DNA of 64,000 nucleotides from Deinococcus roseus (GTDB lineage Bacteria > Deinococcota > Deinococci > Deinococcales > Deinococcaceae): the NCBI RefSeq assembly GCF_014646895.1, contig NZ_BMOD01000012.1, forward strand, positions 62,001-126,000, given 5' to 3'. Position 1 is the stretch's first letter; each line of letters starts with the position of its first letter. Shown here piece after piece: positions 42,589-53,700 of the stretch. Both the position numbers and the translations under genes were made by a program. Under the pieces are notes generated by a model. That model saw only the letters and a program-made list of their open reading frames with translations, searched no databases and was not told the origin of the DNA.

Positions 42589-42604
42589 AAGATAACGATT
42601 TCTT
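42589..42604. promoter_or_regulatory. Auxiliary LacI operator in the leader
   Basis: AAGATAACGATTTCTT, half-conserved copy of the operator, 145 bp centre-to-centre from the main one; suitable for looping. Confidence 0.55.
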
Positions 42605-42636
42605 AAAACCTGCCACCTGTTCCCGGAGGAATGACC

Positions 42637-43902
42637 ATGAAAAACCTGCCCTTTGCCCTGTTCGCCACCCTTGCCCTCAGCACTGCTGCCCACGCCAAAC
42701 AGATCACCGTGTGGGTGATTGACGGCGACTCCGAGCGCCCCTACTTCCTGCAACTGCAAGACGCCTTCAACAAGGCCAACGAGAAAAAAGGCCTGACAGC
42801 CAAAATCGTACCGGTGCCCAGCATCAACGACGCCATCCAGTCCGGCTTTCTGAGTGGCAAACTCCCCGATGTGTTCATGCTGGACGGCCCCAACATGGCC
42901 AACTACGTGTGGTCCGGGCAACTGGCTCCCCTGGACAGCTATTTCAGCAAGAGCACCCTCTCGGACATCCTGCCCGCCATCAAAGACCAGGGCACCTACA
43001 GCCCGGACGGCCACCTTTACGCCATGAGCCCCTACGATTCTTCCGTGCTGTTGTGGGGCAACAAGAAATACCTGCAGGAAGCTGGAATCCGCATCCCCAA
43101 AACCCTCAAAGACGCCTGGACCCTCAAAGAATTTGAAGACGCTTTGCAAAAACTCTCCAGAGTCAAAGGGGTGACCTGGCCTCTGGACCTCAAACTCAAC
43201 TACACCGGAGAATGGCTCAGCTACGGATTCTCCCCCTTCCTGCAGGCCTGCGGAGCCGACCTGATCAACCGCAAAACCTGGAAGTCCACCGGAACCATCA
43301 ACAGCGAAGCGGCCATCGACATCCTCGAGCACCTGCAAAGCTGGGCCAAAAACAAATGGATTGTGCCTGCCAGTGGCGGAGACAACCGCTTCTACGGAGA
43401 CAAAACCGCTGCACTGGTGTGGGTGGGCAACTGGATGTGGCGTGCCCACAAAGAAGGCCTCAAAGACGATCTGGTCTTGATTCCTGCCCCCAAATTCTGC
43501 GGAAACAAGCAGGTTTCACCCAACGGTGGCTGGAGTTACGCCATCCCCAGGGCCAGCAGCAACAAAGACGACGCTGGAAAATTCATTGACTTTGCCATGT
43601 CCAGCAAACAGGTTGCCCTCTACTCCGACACCACCGGATACGTTCCTGCCCGCAAGTCCGCCATTCGACTGAGCAAGCTGTATGGCAAAGGTGCAGAAGG
43701 TGCCCTGATGGCCGAACAATCCGCCAAAATTGCCCTGGTGCGCCCCGTGCACCCGGCCTACCCGGTGATTTCCAAGTCCTTCGGGGATGCGGTGCTGAAC
43801 ATTCTCGCCGGGGCCAACATCAAATCTGAACTGGATAAGGCCGCAAAAGAGATCGATCAGGACATCCAGTCCAACAAAGGCTACCCCCCCTTCAACAAGT
43901 AA
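42637..43902 (+). CDS. ABC sugar transporter substrate-binding protein
   Basis: 421 residues from the second ATG (42637), 7 nt from GGAGG; the ATG at 42631 is too close to it. Signal peptide MKNLPFALFATLALSTAAHA. Family 1 solute-binding protein (MalE/UgpB-like): KQITVWVIDGDSERPYF, GKLPDVFMLDGPNMANYVWSGQL, GGWSYAIPRASSNKDDAGKFIDF. It binds an oligosaccharide in the periplasmic space. A GC-rich hairpin separates it from the permease genes, as is common when binding protein is made in excess. No ATPase gene is present, so a shared MsmX-type ATPase is likely. Confidence 0.94.
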   Translation: MKNLPFALFATLALSTAAHAKQITVWVIDGDSERPYFLQLQDAFNKANEKKGLTAKIVPVPSINDAIQSGFLSGKLPDVFMLDGPNMANYVWSGQLAPLDSYFSKSTLSDILPAIKDQGTYSPDGHLYAMSPYDSSVLLWGNKKYLQEAGIRIPKTLKDAWTLKEFEDALQKLSRVKGVTWPLDLKLNYTGEWLSYGFSPFLQACGADLINRKTWKSTGTINSEAAIDILEHLQSWAKNKWIVPASGGDNRFYGDKTAALVWVGNWMWRAHKEGLKDDLVLIPAPKFCGNKQVSPNGGWSYAIPRASSNKDDAGKFIDFAMSSKQVALYSDTTGYVPARKSAIRLSKLYGKGAEGALMAEQSAKIALVRPVHPAYPVISKSFGDAVLNILAGANIKSELDKAAKEIDQDIQSNKGYPPFNK

Positions 43903-43913
43903 ATCCACGGCAC

Positions 43914-43947
43914 GGCCAGGGGTGATTTCCCTTTCCCACCCCTGGCC
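43914..43947 (+). terminator. Intercistronic hairpin/attenuator between binding protein and permeases
   Basis: Perfect 11-bp stem GGCCAGGGGTG / CACCCCTGGCC with a 12-nt loop and no T-run; probably stabilises the upstream message or partly terminates. Confidence 0.75.
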
Positions 43948-43965
43948 CCTCTGAAAGGGGAAAAG

Positions 43966-44895
43966 ATGATGCAAAACCACCACAACCTTTCCAGACCTGC
44001 CGGACAGAAACTCCGGCGCAACAAACTCAAAACACAGGAATGGCTGGACGAACTGCTGCTGGTGCTGCCCGCCAGCGTTCTGCTGCTGACCTTTTTGATT
44101 CTGCCCTTTTTGATGGCGGGCTACCTGTCCTTTACGGACCAGCGCCTGATCCCCAGGCCCATCCCCACCGAATTTGTGGGTTTTCAGAACTACCTGACCG
44201 TGCTGAGAGACCCCGAGTTCTGGCAGGCTTTCAAAAACACCGCCTATTTTGTGGTGCTGGTGGTGCCTTTCCAGTGCGCCATTTCCCTGCTCTGCGCTTT
44301 GCTCTTGAACAGTGAACTGCACCTGCGCTCGCTGTTCAGAAGCGTTGCCCTTCTGCCCCTGGTCACCCCCATGACCGTGATCGTGGTGATCTGGGCCGCC
44401 CTGTACCGCATCCCGGACGGCTTTCTGAACAGCGTCCTGCACCTGTTTGGTTTTCAGGGTTACGTGGACTGGCTCGGAGACATGACCTTCGCCATGCCCG
44501 CCATTGTGCTGCTGTCTGCCTGGGCGACTTTTCCCTTCCAGATGCTGATTTTCCTGGCCGGATTGCAAGACATCCCCATGGAGCGCTACGAGGCCGCCAA
44601 AATTGACGGAGCAGGCACCTGGGAGATGTTCAGGTACATCACCTTTCCGGGCCTCAGAAACACCAACATCTTCATCCTGATCATCACCACCCTGCAGGCC
44701 TTCAAACTCTTCACCCAGGTGGACATCCTGACCCACGGCGGACCTCTGGGATCCACCAACACCCTGGTGCGCTACATGGTGCAGGAAGGTTACTCCTCCC
44801 AGCAGGTCGGTTACGCCTCTGCAGTGGCCGTGGTTTTCGTGATTCTGGTGGGTGCACTGGCTGTGCTGCAGCGCGTGCTGCTCAAAAACGAGTGA
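43966..44895 (+). CDS. ABC sugar transporter permease 1
   Basis: 309 residues, six hydrophobic helices. The MalF/UgpA-type EAA loop is YEAAKIDGAGTWEMFRYITFPGLR. Starts at 43966 or the adjacent ATG 43969, after AAGGGGAA. It forms the membrane channel with the following permease. Confidence 0.95.
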   Translation: MMQNHHNLSRPAGQKLRRNKLKTQEWLDELLLVLPASVLLLTFLILPFLMAGYLSFTDQRLIPRPIPTEFVGFQNYLTVLRDPEFWQAFKNTAYFVVLVVPFQCAISLLCALLLNSELHLRSLFRSVALLPLVTPMTVIVVIWAALYRIPDGFLNSVLHLFGFQGYVDWLGDMTFAMPAIVLLSAWATFPFQMLIFLAGLQDIPMERYEAAKIDGAGTWEMFRYITFPGLRNTNIFILIITTLQAFKLFTQVDILTHGGPLGSTNTLVRYMVQEGYSSQQVGYASAVAVVFVILVGALAVLQRVLLKNE

Positions 44896-44902
44896 GGTCA
44901 TG

Positions 44903-45745
44903 ATGAAGATTTTCAACCCCTACAAAGCCCTCAGAACCCTGGCTGCCGTGGTGATTCTGCTGTGCGTGCTGGTTCCCCTCTCCATGATGGTGACCCTCAG
45001 CCTCAACCCCAGCGAGGAAAACATCCTGATCAACATGGGCACCCTCCACGCTTTCATTCCTGAAACGGTGTCTCTGCAGAATTACAAAGAGGTGCTGAAC
45101 GACCCCTACCAGCCCTTTGCGCGTTACCTGCTGAACACCCTGCTGGTGGTGTTCTGCACCGTTGGCGCAGGCATCTTCATCAACTCTGCAGCAGCTTTTG
45201 CCCTGGCCTGGGGCCGGGGTGGGTACCGCAAGATTTACCTGATGGTGATCATCGCGGTCTTTGTGATTCCCGGAGAAGCCCTCACCATCCCGTTGCTCTT
45301 GCTGGTCAGCAAATTCGGCTGGATCGACAGCTACCAGGTGCAGATCGTGCCTTTCATCGCCAGCACCTTCTCGATCTTCCTGTTCTACCAGTTCTTCTCC
45401 AAACTGCCCCAGGAACTCATCGAAGCCGCCAGAATCGACGGGGCGAGACTCTTCCAGATCTACTTCAAAATTGGCTTTCCCTTAAGCACCCCCGTGATTG
45501 CCACCGTGTCCATCCTGGGTTTCCTGGACGCCTGGAACAGCTACCTCTGGCCCCTGATGGTCACCCGTGGCACCGAATTCCGCCCGCTGGGTGTGGCCAT
45601 GGCCGCTTTCTTCGGCACCCAGCAGGCCTACTGGGGCAACATCATGGCCTTTGCCGTCCTGATGACCCTCCCGATCATCATTGTGTTTCTGGTGTTCCAG
45701 AAGTACTTTGTGACCTCGGTGGTGGGGTCAAGTGTGAAGGGATAA
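44903..45745 (+). CDS. ABC sugar transporter permease 2
   Basis: 280 residues from ATG 44903 (44900 is also possible); GAGG 5 nt upstream lies in the stop region of permease 1. MalG/UgpE-type EAA loop: LIEAARIDGARLFQIYFKIGFPLSTP. Six predicted helices, partner of permease 1. Confidence 0.95.
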   Translation: MKIFNPYKALRTLAAVVILLCVLVPLSMMVTLSLNPSEENILINMGTLHAFIPETVSLQNYKEVLNDPYQPFARYLLNTLLVVFCTVGAGIFINSAAAFALAWGRGGYRKIYLMVIIAVFVIPGEALTIPLLLLVSKFGWIDSYQVQIVPFIASTFSIFLFYQFFSKLPQELIEAARIDGARLFQIYFKIGFPLSTPVIATVSILGFLDAWNSYLWPLMVTRGTEFRPLGVAMAAFFGTQQAYWGNIMAFAVLMTLPIIIVFLVFQKYFVTSVVGSSVKG

Positions 45746-45823
45746 ACAGCCCTCGGCAGCAAGCGAAACACATGACCTGTTCAAGCACCCCCATCCACCA
45801 TCTCCACTCCTCCAAGGACCCCC

Positions 45824-47272
45824 ATGACCCATGACCCTGTGACCCTCACCGTGCAACCCTACGCTCCCCACCACCGTCCTCTGTTGCACTTTGCTCCAGC
45901 GAAAAACTGGATCAACGATCCCAACGGCCTGATTTTCCTGAATGGAGAGTACCACCTGTTTTTCCAGCACAATCCCCACGGCACCGACTGGGGCCACATG
46001 AGCTGGGGGCATGCAGTGTCAAAAGACCTGCTGCACTGGGAAGAACTCCCGGTGGCCCTGGAAGAAGACGATCAGGCCATGATTTTCTCTGGTTGCTGCG
46101 TGCTGGATGCAGAAAACACTTCAGGGCTGGGCACACCACTACACCCACCCCTGATTGCCCTCTACACCGGGCACCACAGGAATGAAATCCAGTCCCAGCA
46201 ACTCGCTTACAGCCTGGACCAGGGGAGAACCTGGACAAAATATGGCATCGTGCTGACCGAGAACATCCCTGATTTTCGGGACCCCAAGGTCTTCTGGCAC
46301 CCGGAAACACAGCAGTGGGTGATGGCCCTGGTGCTGGCCAGTGAGCATCAGGTGGTGCTGTATGGTTCTGCAGATCTGCTGTCCTGGCACAAACTCAGCA
46401 CTTTTGGACCTGCTGGACACACCGGAGGCATCTGGGAGGTGCCCGAGCTGCTCAGGCTCTCTGATGACTCTGGACAGGAGCACTGGGTGCTGAAAGTGGA
46501 TTTGAACCCCGGCGGTCCGCATGGAGGTTCAGGGTGCCAGTATTTTGTGGGGCATTTCGATGGTCAGGCTTTTGCAGCCACCCAGGAGGCAAAGTGGCTG
46601 GATCACGGCAAGGATTTTTATGCTGCCATCACTTTTGCCAACACAGCAGACCGCACCGTCTGGCTGGCCTGGATGAACAACTGGCAGTATGCCCGCGACC
46701 ACATCCACAGCACCTACAGCGGTCACATGTCCCTGCCCAGGGAAATCCATCTGGAGCAGACCGAGAGTGGACTGGTGCTGGTCCAGCGTCCTGTGCGCGA
46801 ACTGGATGGGGTCTGGTCCCAGTTGCAGACCCTCCAGCAGGTGCAACTGAACGCCCTGGATCAGGTTGAACTGCTGCACCTGCCTGCTGCTGCGCTGGAC
46901 GCACAACTGTCTTTCAGTGCCACCCCCCACAGCGTTTATGGCCTGAGCCTGCATTGTGACGGACAACTGGAATGGACCCTGGAATTCCAGCCTGATCAGG
47001 AAACCACCGTGCTGACCCGCAGGGGGCAGGTCTGGCAGGAGGGCTTTCAGGGCAAACACGCGGCTCCCCTGGCTGCAAAAGGGCTGCTGGATGTGCGTCT
47101 GATTCTGGACCATTCTGCACTGGAGGTCTTTGTGGACTCTGGAAAACAGGTGTTCACCGAGGCGTTTTTCCCGGCTGAAGGTTTGGTCAGCCTGTTTCTG
47201 TACGTCAAGTCTGGCAGTGTGAAATGCCAGATCGAAGGGGCCAGGGGGCCAGCGGTGAAACCTGAAACCTGA
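45824..47272 (+). CDS. GH32 beta-fructosidase, cytoplasmic (levanase/sucrose-6-P hydrolase type)
   Basis: 482 residues, no signal peptide. GH32 motifs: NWINDPNG (nucleophile Asp near residue 32), FQHNPHG, FSGCCV, FRDPKVFW (transition-state Asp) and WEVPELL (acid/base Glu). The usual Cys of WECP is Val here. A C-terminal beta-sandwich module follows (~350-480). It is last gene of the LacI-controlled transporter operon, so it most likely hydrolyses imported sucrose or fructo-oligosaccharide. A strong terminator follows. Confidence 0.93.
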   Translation: MTHDPVTLTVQPYAPHHRPLLHFAPAKNWINDPNGLIFLNGEYHLFFQHNPHGTDWGHMSWGHAVSKDLLHWEELPVALEEDDQAMIFSGCCVLDAENTSGLGTPLHPPLIALYTGHHRNEIQSQQLAYSLDQGRTWTKYGIVLTENIPDFRDPKVFWHPETQQWVMALVLASEHQVVLYGSADLLSWHKLSTFGPAGHTGGIWEVPELLRLSDDSGQEHWVLKVDLNPGGPHGGSGCQYFVGHFDGQAFAATQEAKWLDHGKDFYAAITFANTADRTVWLAWMNNWQYARDHIHSTYSGHMSLPREIHLEQTESGLVLVQRPVRELDGVWSQLQTLQQVQLNALDQVELLHLPAAALDAQLSFSATPHSVYGLSLHCDGQLEWTLEFQPDQETTVLTRRGQVWQEGFQGKHAAPLAAKGLLDVRLILDHSALEVFVDSGKQVFTEAFFPAEGLVSLFLYVKSGSVKCQIEGARGPAVKPET

Positions 47273-47288
47273 GCCAGGGTCAGGCGTG

Positions 47289-47330
47289 AACAGCAGTGTG
47301 GAGAGGTGAGCAGCTGCACTGCTGTTTTTG
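47289..47330 (+). terminator. Intrinsic terminator of the fructoside operon
   Basis: 10-bp stem AACAGCAGTG / CACTGCTGTT (47289-47298, 47317-47326), followed by TTTG after a T-rich end. Confidence 0.8.
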
Positions 47331-47448
47331 GTTTGAAAGTTTAGAAAACAAACTTTCTTTCAGGGAATCCTGCGGGCTTCTGGATGCACTGGTGTTCAGT
47401 ACGGGAAATCCTGCAGGGCAGATCGGGGAATTGCTGGAGTTGTCGGTC

Positions 47449-47477
47449 TTGCGGAAAAATTACTTTTGCATTACACT
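47449..47477 (+). promoter_or_regulatory. Candidate promoter of the PKS/NRPS cluster
   Basis: TTGCGG (47449-47454), 17-nt spacer, TACACT (47472-47477). It would give a ~255-nt leader containing both palindromes. Confidence 0.5.
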
Positions 47478-47556
47478 GGCTTTCGAAACCACAACCTCCA
47501 AAATTTGAAAACGGTGCAGCTTTCTGCTGTCAGGCCGTCATGGCTGTTTTTAAACA

Positions 47557-47572
47557 ATGGCCACGTGGCCAT
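47557..47572. promoter_or_regulatory. Perfect 16-bp palindrome, operator candidate 1
   Basis: ATGGCCACGTGGCCAT, perfectly self-complementary, in the leader of the PKS gene. Confidence 0.65.
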
Positions 47573-47658
47573 GTGGAGAAGATTGAGCGGCGGTTCACAC
47601 CGGAAAGCTCCATCTGAACCCCAGAAGAGATTCTGGGCTGTGGCACTGTTGGCTCGAA

Positions 47659-47674
47659 ATGGTCACGTGGCCAT
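47659..47674. promoter_or_regulatory. 16-bp palindrome, operator candidate 2
   Basis: ATGGTCACGTGGCCAT, one mismatch from the copy at 47557, 102 bp away (close to ten helical turns), so a dimeric or looping regulator could bind both. Confidence 0.6.
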
Positions 47675-47738
47675 TCCAGAAAGCACCACAATGACCATCC
47701 TGGTCTGAACCCCCTGAAACACCGCAGGCAGGAGTGAA

Positions 47739-50700
47739 ATGCAAGACATGATCCCGGCAACAATGGTCCCACAGCAGTGGAAACCCCTGGTGGTTCAACT
47801 GCAGCAACTGGCCCAGCAGCATCCTGAACGCACCGCCATGGTTTTTCTGAAAGATGGAGAAACGGCAGGCGACCCCCTGACCTATCAGGATCTGGATCAG
47901 CGGGCAAAGCATCTGGCCGCACACCTGCAGGCCAGATGCCTGCAAGGGCATCCTGTGCTGCTGGCCCTGCCTTCCGGGACAGAGCATGTGGTGGCCTTTC
48001 TGGGCAGCCTGTATGCGGGAGCCATTCCTGTTGCCGCTTACCCTCCCACGGGCAGCCTGCACGCCCGGCGACTGGTCCACATTGCCCTGGACTGTCAGGC
48101 CAGAGGCATTTTGTGCCAGCAAGCACTGCGCCAGCAGGACACCAGCGGAGAATTTCAAAAGTTGCTGGCTGCAGACCTGCCCTGTGAATTGCTGCCCATG
48201 GAAGACCTGTCACAACCCTGCGCCTCCAGCTGGATTTCTCCTGAAATCACCCCGCAGGGGCTGGCCTACCTGCAGTACACCTCGGGTTCCACCAGCCAGC
48301 CCCGGGGCGTGATGGTGACCCAGCACAACCTCACCAGCCATTTTGAGCACCTGCAGGACTTGCTTTCCCTGACTGCGGAGGATGTGTTTGTCAACTGGTT
48401 GCCCCTCTCCCACGACATGGGAATCATCGGGGCGGTGCTGCAGCCGCTCTTTCTGGGGGCCACACTGGTGCTGATGTCTCCTGCTGCTTTTGCCCAGCGT
48501 CCCATGCGCTGGCTGGAAGCCATCAGCCGTTACCGGGGCACCGTCAGTTTTGCCCCCAATTTTGCCTATGAATGCTGTGTGCGCAAAGCCACCGAAAAAG
48601 ACCTGCAGACCCTGGACCTCTCCAGCTGGCAGGTGGCCGTCAATGCCGCCGAGTCCGTGCATGCCTCCACCCTGCAGAAGTTTCAGGCCCGCTTTGCGTC
48701 CTGTGGTTTTCAGCCCGCAGCCTTCAGTCCAGGGTATGGTCTGGCAGAGGCCACCCTGTTTGTCAGCGCTGCTGCTCGCCTGAAACCCACCCAGCTGCAT
48801 GAAGGCACTGCCGCAAACGCCCATCCCCACACCCTGGTGGGATGTGGTCCCACCGGAACCTTGCAGGTGGAACTGGTGGACCCGCACACCCGGCAAGTCT
48901 GCCCTGAAGGCACCGAGGGAGAAATCTGGATTGCTGGACCCACCGTGGCCGCCGGTTACTGGCAGCGTCCAGAGCAGACCGCCCACACCTTTCAGGCCCA
49001 TCTGGAAGGTGGCAGTGGGCCTTTCTTGCGCACCGGAGACCTGGGGGTGCGGCAAAAAGGACAGCTGTTCATCTCGGGGCGCATCAAGGATGTGCTGGTG
49101 ATCCGCGGATGCAACCACCATCCGCAGGACATCGAGCAGACGGTCACAGAGGCCCATGAGGACCTGGAACCGGGCCGGGGGGCCGCGTTTTCCATTGAGG
49201 AAGGTGCCGAAGAAAAACTGGTGGTGGTGCAGGAAATTCGCCGCAGCAGCCGCAAAACCTTTGATGCCCAGCAGGTTTTAAAGCAGGTTCAGCAGGCTGT
49301 GGCAGAGCAGCATGGTTTGCAATTGCACGCCCTGGTGCTGTTGAAACCCGCATCCATCCCCCTGACCTCCAGTGGAAAAATCCAGCGGCAGGCCAGCAAA
49401 CACCAGCACCTGCAGGGCAGATTTGATCCCCTGTTTGTCTGGTCTGCTCCCCAGCAACCTGTCCTGGAGTCCAGTCCTGGCCCAGACCCGGTCACCCTCC
49501 AGCCGGACCTGCAAGTGCTGCACTGGCTGAACATCTGGCTGGCAGAGCACACCGGACTGCCTGCGGAACAGCTTGACCTGCATGCGCCTTTTGCTGGTTT
49601 GGGGCTGGACTCCCTGAGCATGCAATCCCTGATCGGGGACCTTTCCGTCTGGCTGAACCGGCGGTTGCCCGCCACCCTGCCTTACCAGTTTCCCTCTGCC
49701 CACTTGCTGGCCCAGCACCTGATGGGGGGGATGCCTGTGCCGGAGAACCTTCCTGCGCCTGCCAGAGCACCAGAATCCGACACACAACCCACCATGACAG
49801 CATCCACCCCATCCAGAGAAGGTGTAGCCCTTGTGGGCATGGCCTGCCGTTTCCCCGGAGCAAACACCCCCGAAGCCTTCTGGAACCTGCTTTCAACAGG
49901 ACAGGATGCCATTCGGGAAGTTCCGTTGTCCCGCTGGGAAGCTGCGCAGCACCACCAGTCCGGTCCTCTTGCTCCGGGCAAGATGAACACCCGCTGGGGT
50001 GGCTTTCTGGACGGGGTGGATGAATTTGACGCCCAGTTCTTCGGGATTTCTCCGCTGGAGGCCCAGAGCATGGACCCCCAGCAACGCCTGCTGCTGCAGA
50101 CCACCTGGCATGCCCTGGAAAACGCAGGTCTGGACCCGGATGCATTGAGTGGCAGCAACACCGGGGTTTTTGTGGGGGTGAGCAGCCACGATTACCACGA
50201 CCTGCTGCGCTCGCATGGCGCTGCTCTGGGTGCACACGCAGGCACCGGGAACAACCTGAGCCTCACCGCCAACCGCATTTCTTACACCCTGAACCTGCAG
50301 GGTCCAAGCTGGGCGGTGGACACGGCATGTTCTTCTTCTCTGGTGGCACTGCACCAGGCACGGGAAAACCTGCTGGCCGGACACTGTGATCTGGCCCTGG
50401 TGGGTGGGGTCAATTTGATCCTCTCTCCAGACACCACCATCGTGTTTTCCCAGGCAGGCATGATGGCTCCGGATGGCCGCTGCAAGACTTTTGATGCCCG
50501 TGCAGATGGGTATGTGCGCAGCGAAGGGTGTGGGGTGGTGGTGCTCAAACGGCACAGTGACGCCATCCGGGACGGAGACAACATCCTGGCCCTGATTGCA
50601 GGTTCTGCGGTCAATCAGGATGGTCGCAGCAACGGCCTGACCGCCCCGAATGGTCTGGCCCAGCAGCAGGTGATGCATCAGGCGCTGGCTGCCGCAGGGA

Positions 50701-53700
50701 AATCCCCCTCTGAAATTTCTTTTGTGGAGGCGCACGGCACTGGCACCCGCCTGGGGGATCCCATCGAGGTGGGCAGCATTCAGGCGGTGTATGGTCGGCC
50801 TGCAGCAGGGCCGTTGTGGATGGGATCGGCCAAGACCCACATCGGGCACCTGGAGGCTGCAGCAGGACTGGCGGGACTGATCAAGGTGGTGCTGTGCATG
50901 AAGCACCGCCAGATTCCCGCAAGTTTGCATTTTCAGCAGCTCAACCCGCAGATTTCCCTGAATGGCACCCGCTGTGACATCCCCCGCACCCTGCAACCCT
51001 GGAACAGCAACACCATGCGGGTGGCTGCGGTCAGTGCCTTCAGTTTTGGCGGCACCAATGCCCATGTGATCGTGCAGGAACCGGAACCCCGTTCGGAACC
51101 CTGGCAGATGCTGGTGTTCTCGGCCAGGCGGGAATGGTCCTTGCAACAGCTTGCCCACAGCCACCTGCAGTGCCTGCAACACCCCTTGCAGGAAGGCCAG
51201 TCTTTTGCGGGTCTGTGCCTGAGTGCCTCAGGGCAACGTGCTCACCATGCCCACCGCATGGCCGTGCTGGCCCGTTCCGCCCCGGAAGCGGCGCATGTCC
51301 TGCAGGACTGGCAGGAGGGGGAGACGCCTCAGAATGTGCTGGTGGGACATGCCCCCCAGGCCCCCAGGGTGGCGATGCTGTTCACCGGACAGGGGGCTCA
51401 GCATGTGGGCATGGGTCTGGAACTGCATCAGAGCAGCAAAGTGTTTCGGGATGTGCTGGACAGGTGTGACTGGTGGTTGCAGCAACACCAGGGCTGGTCT
51501 CTGTTGACCGTGTTGCGGGGCAACGATCCAGAACTGGACCTCCAGCAGACCCAGTATGCCCAGCCTGCGCTTTTTGCGCTGGAATACGCTCTGGCCTGCA
51601 TGTGGCAGAAAGCAGGTGTTCGGCCTGAGGTGCTGATGGGGCACAGCCTGGGGGAATACGTGGCGGCCTGCATCGCGGGGGTTTTCAGCTGGCAGGATGG
51701 CCTGAAACTGGTGGCTGCAAGGGGTTACCTGATGCAGCACAGCACCCCTGAAGGCGGCATGATGGCTTTGCATGCTCCGGCGGACCTGGTGGTCCGGGTG
51801 CTGAAGGTGGCCGGGAAGCAGTCCCTTCCAGACATTTCCATTGCTGCCCACAACAGCCCTGAGGAACTGGTGCTCTCCGGCACAACAGAAGCGGTGGCCC
51901 GCATGATCCATCACTTTGAAGGGCAGGGCGCAAAAGCCACCCTGCTGAAAGTGAACCGGGCGTTTCATTCTCCCCTGATGTCTTCCATGCTGGAGGCTTT
52001 TGAACGCTGTGCCCGTGAGGTGCAGTACCATGCCCCTCAGCTTCCCGTGGTGTCCAACCTGACCGGCAAGCTGGCTGGACCTGAACTGGCCACTCCGGAA
52101 TACTGGGTGCAGCATGTGCTTTCCAGGGTGGAATTCGCTGCGGGCCTGCAGACCCTGAAGCAACTGGGCTGCACGGCTTTCATTGAAGCGGGACCCCATT
52201 CGGTGCTGACTGCACTGGGCCAGCCGCAGGTGCAGGGACGCTGGTGTGCCAGTTTGAAGCGGGGCATCCCTGAAGACCAGCAGTTTCTGCGCAGCCTGGG
52301 TGAACATTACGTGGCAGGAGGGACCATCAACTGGCAGGAATGGTCACGTGACCACCTGCAAGACCGCAGCACCCAGCCCCACCACAGCCTTCCTGCCTAT
52401 CCTTTCGTGCCAGACCGCCACTGGTTCACCCCCCAGCAACCTGCTGCCGTTGTGCAAACAGCTTCAGACCAGCATCCTTTGCTCGGGAAACCCCTTAGGG
52501 TGGCAGGATCATCCCAGCAGCACCACGAAAACCATCTCTCAGAAACTTCTCCCTGGTTCATTGCCCAGCACCGGGTGGGGGAACAGCCTGTGCTGCCTGC
52601 AACTGCGGCCATCGAATGGGCCCTGGCGGCCCTGCAGGCAACACAACCCGGACAACCCTGGACCCTGCAGAACCTGGTCTTCCAGCGCATGCTGGCGTTC
52701 CACTCCGCAGAGCCAGTGCCTGTCCAGATGGTGCTGGAACCCCACTCACAGGGCTTTCAGCTGAAAGGCTACAGCCTGAAACAGCACAACTGGATGGAAC
52801 ACTTCACCCTGCAGGGCCTGCCTGCAGCAGAAGCCCAACCAGAGATGTTGCACCCTCAGGCTTTGCAAAAAAATCCGGTCCGCCCTGGAGCAGAACTTTA
52901 TGCCCACCTGCAAAACCTGGAACTCGATCATGGTCCAGCTTTTCAGGGGGTCAAACAATTCTGGGTGCAAGACCATCAGTTGCTGGCAGAAATTGTTGTT
53001 CCAGCAGCCTTGCAGGACGCGCAGAAATACCAGATGCACCCAGTGGTGCTCGATGCCTGCCTGCACCCCATGCTGCACTTTGTGCCTGCTGCAAGAGGGG
53101 CCGTGGTGCCTGTCGCCATGAAGCAAGTGACTTTCTGGCAGGCGTTGCCCACCCGGATCTGGTGCCACGTGCTCTGGCACGGCAAGCAACCCTCAGGCTG
53201 CTTCCTGGCCGACCTGACCCTCTACAGCACCCAGGGGGAAGCCCTGGCACAACTGCAGGGCGTGGAATGCCGCAGGCTGGGACAGGAGCCAGAAGCTGCA
53301 AAGCCAGTTTCCCTGCCTGTTCCTGCAGAATCCATAGGGTACTTCACCGGCTGGAAACCCCTGGGCAGTGTTGCTGAGCAAGCGCCTGTGCCTGCCTCAG
53401 ACGGACACTGGCTGGTGTTCAGCCCACAGGCCGAGCAGGCAGAAGCCTGGAAGCAGGCCTTCACCGAAGCAGGACACCCTGCGCTGGCGGTGTCCTGTGG
53501 CCCCCGCTTTGAAGGCCCGGAAAACGCCACCCTGCGCATCGTTCCCGCATCGGAAGACAGCTTTGCAAAACTCTTCTTGCACCTGAAAGACACGGGAAAA
53601 ACCCTGCGGGGGGTGGTGCTGCTGCCCGGCCAGATGCAGGCAGGCCAGACGGTGCCCGAGGCGCACCTCGCCCTGACCTGCCCTGGTTTTCTGCTCTTGC

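Noticed and set aside
47466..47708. 80-codon ORF in the PKS leader
   Set aside because: No start signal or conserved pattern; it simply reads through both palindromes.
52341..52354. TGGTCACGTGACCA palindrome inside the PKS gene
   Set aside because: Resembles the leader palindromes but lies in coding sequence and differs in the outer bases; probably chance.
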